Source of the DNA: Alphaproteobacteria bacterium
GTDB lineage: Bacteria; Pseudomonadota; Alphaproteobacteria; UBA6184
NCBI GenBank assembly: GCA_030433125.1
Contig: JAUIKZ010000022.1
Location: 1 to 16,098 of the forward strand
DNA length: 16,098 nucleotides
Direction: 5' to 3'
The notes under the pieces are model-generated. The model was not told the origin of the DNA and did no database searches. It saw only the letters and a list, made by a program, of their open reading frames with translations. A program made the translations under genes and the position numbers. Within the stretch, counting starts at the first letter, position 1. Each line of letters opens with the position of its first letter. Shown here piece after piece: positions 15,977 to 16,098 of the stretch.

Positions 15977-16090
15977 ATGAAAACTGTTTTTGCCCCTCCC
16001 ACTAATGTCATTCACGCAGGGTGTGACCCCGCTAAAAGGGCCCGTTTCTTCAAGGCCATTAACAGGAGGGATTATGGCGCGAAACCCTGA
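15977..16090 (+). CDS. Possible 37-codon leader ORF, function unknown
   Basis: An ATG-TGA reading frame of 37 codons on the plus strand, beginning MKTVFAPPTN and ending AINRRDYGAKP. The C-terminal half is basic. It lies in the leader of the right-edge gene, and its stop falls 12 nt past the downstream ATG, so the two frames overlap out of phase. No clear ribosome site precedes its ATG. It may be a translated leader peptide or simply an open stretch; I do not recognise the sequence. Confidence 0.2.
   Translation: MKTVFAPPTNVIHAGCDPAKRARFFKAINRRDYGAKP
16007..16027 (+). other. Short hairpin in the leader of the right-edge gene
   Basis: GTCA-TT-CAC pairs with GTG-TGAC around the loop GCAGG, giving seven base pairs with a two-base bulge on the 5' side. 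It ends 36 nt before the strong ribosome site. No T-run follows, so it is not a terminator by itself. Significance is uncertain. Confidence 0.2.
16064..16069 (+). promoter_or_regulatory. Strong Shine-Dalgarno for the right-edge gene
   Basis: Perfect AGGAGG ending 4 nt before an ATG on the plus strand. This is the best ribosome site in the window and is the main evidence that a real gene begins at 16074. Confidence 0.6.
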
Positions 16091-16098
16091 AACAAGTT
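16074..16098 (+). CDS. Start of an unidentified forward gene (first 8 codons only)
   Basis: The reading frame starts ATG and encodes MARNPETS before the window ends. It is preceded by AGGAGG and is divergent from fdx-mutS. In rhizobia a malic enzyme gene often lies divergently from mutS, but eight residues cannot support that or any other identity. Confidence 0.5.

Noticed and set aside
16000..16045. GCTAAAAGG in the forward leader resembles the 3' pseudoknot strand of SAM-II riboswitches
   Set aside because: The rest of the SAM-II consensus, including the first stem and the conserved UGAUUU-type loop, is absent, so the match is too short.
15955..16098. Minus-strand open frame of about 47 codons entering from the right edge, a possible end of an upstream gene such as hscA
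   Set aside because: The product does not resemble HscA or any family I know, and the strong AGGAGG-ATG on the opposite strand explains the region better.

Overview
This 16 kb window looks like the chromosome of an alphaproteobacterium. The evidence is the mdh-sucC-sucD-sucA-sucB order of TCA-cycle genes, the rsmG-parA-parB segregation module with palindromic parS sites inside rsmG, and a mutS next to murJ, a linkage known from rhizobia, where glnD usually lies between them. GC content is moderate and uneven: high in sucA/sucB, visibly lower across murJ2-rsmG-parAB. The exact genus cannot be read from the sequence. A host-associated lifestyle is possible but rests only on inference from one gene, an exported GNAT protein.

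Layout: every recognisable gene except one at the extreme right edge lies on the minus strand, so the array is read from right to left. It starts with a 2Fe-2S ferredoxin (15560-15892) and mutS, followed by two adjacent murJ lipid II flippase genes, rsmG, parA, parB, a GNAT-like gene with a signal peptide, mdh, sucC, sucD, sucA, and sucB, which runs off the left edge. Gaps between genes are between -8 and +29 nt, and many stops and starts overlap (TAATG, ATGA, or 8-nt overlaps). No terminator is visible inside the array, so it could be one very long operon or a chain of overlapping units with promoters inside genes.

The left 6.7 kb encodes the TCA segment from 2-oxoglutarate to succinate (OdhA/SucA E1, SucB E2, succinyl-CoA synthetase) plus malate dehydrogenase. 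The centre encodes chromosome partitioning: ParA ATPase, ParB CTPase and two perfect 16-bp parS sites inside rsmG, which suggests the replication origin is not far away. The right part encodes peptidoglycan precursor export, mismatch repair and an adrenodoxin-type ferredoxin.

The right-hand 200 bp is a divergent intergenic region with a plausible forward promoter, a 37-codon small ORF, and a strong Shine-Dalgarno followed by the first eight codons of an unidentified forward gene. The items most worth a second look are the GNAT protein with an export signal, the tandem murJ pair in which the second copy has changed the essential Asp269-Arg270 pair to Glu-Lys, and the two in-frame parS sites in rsmG.
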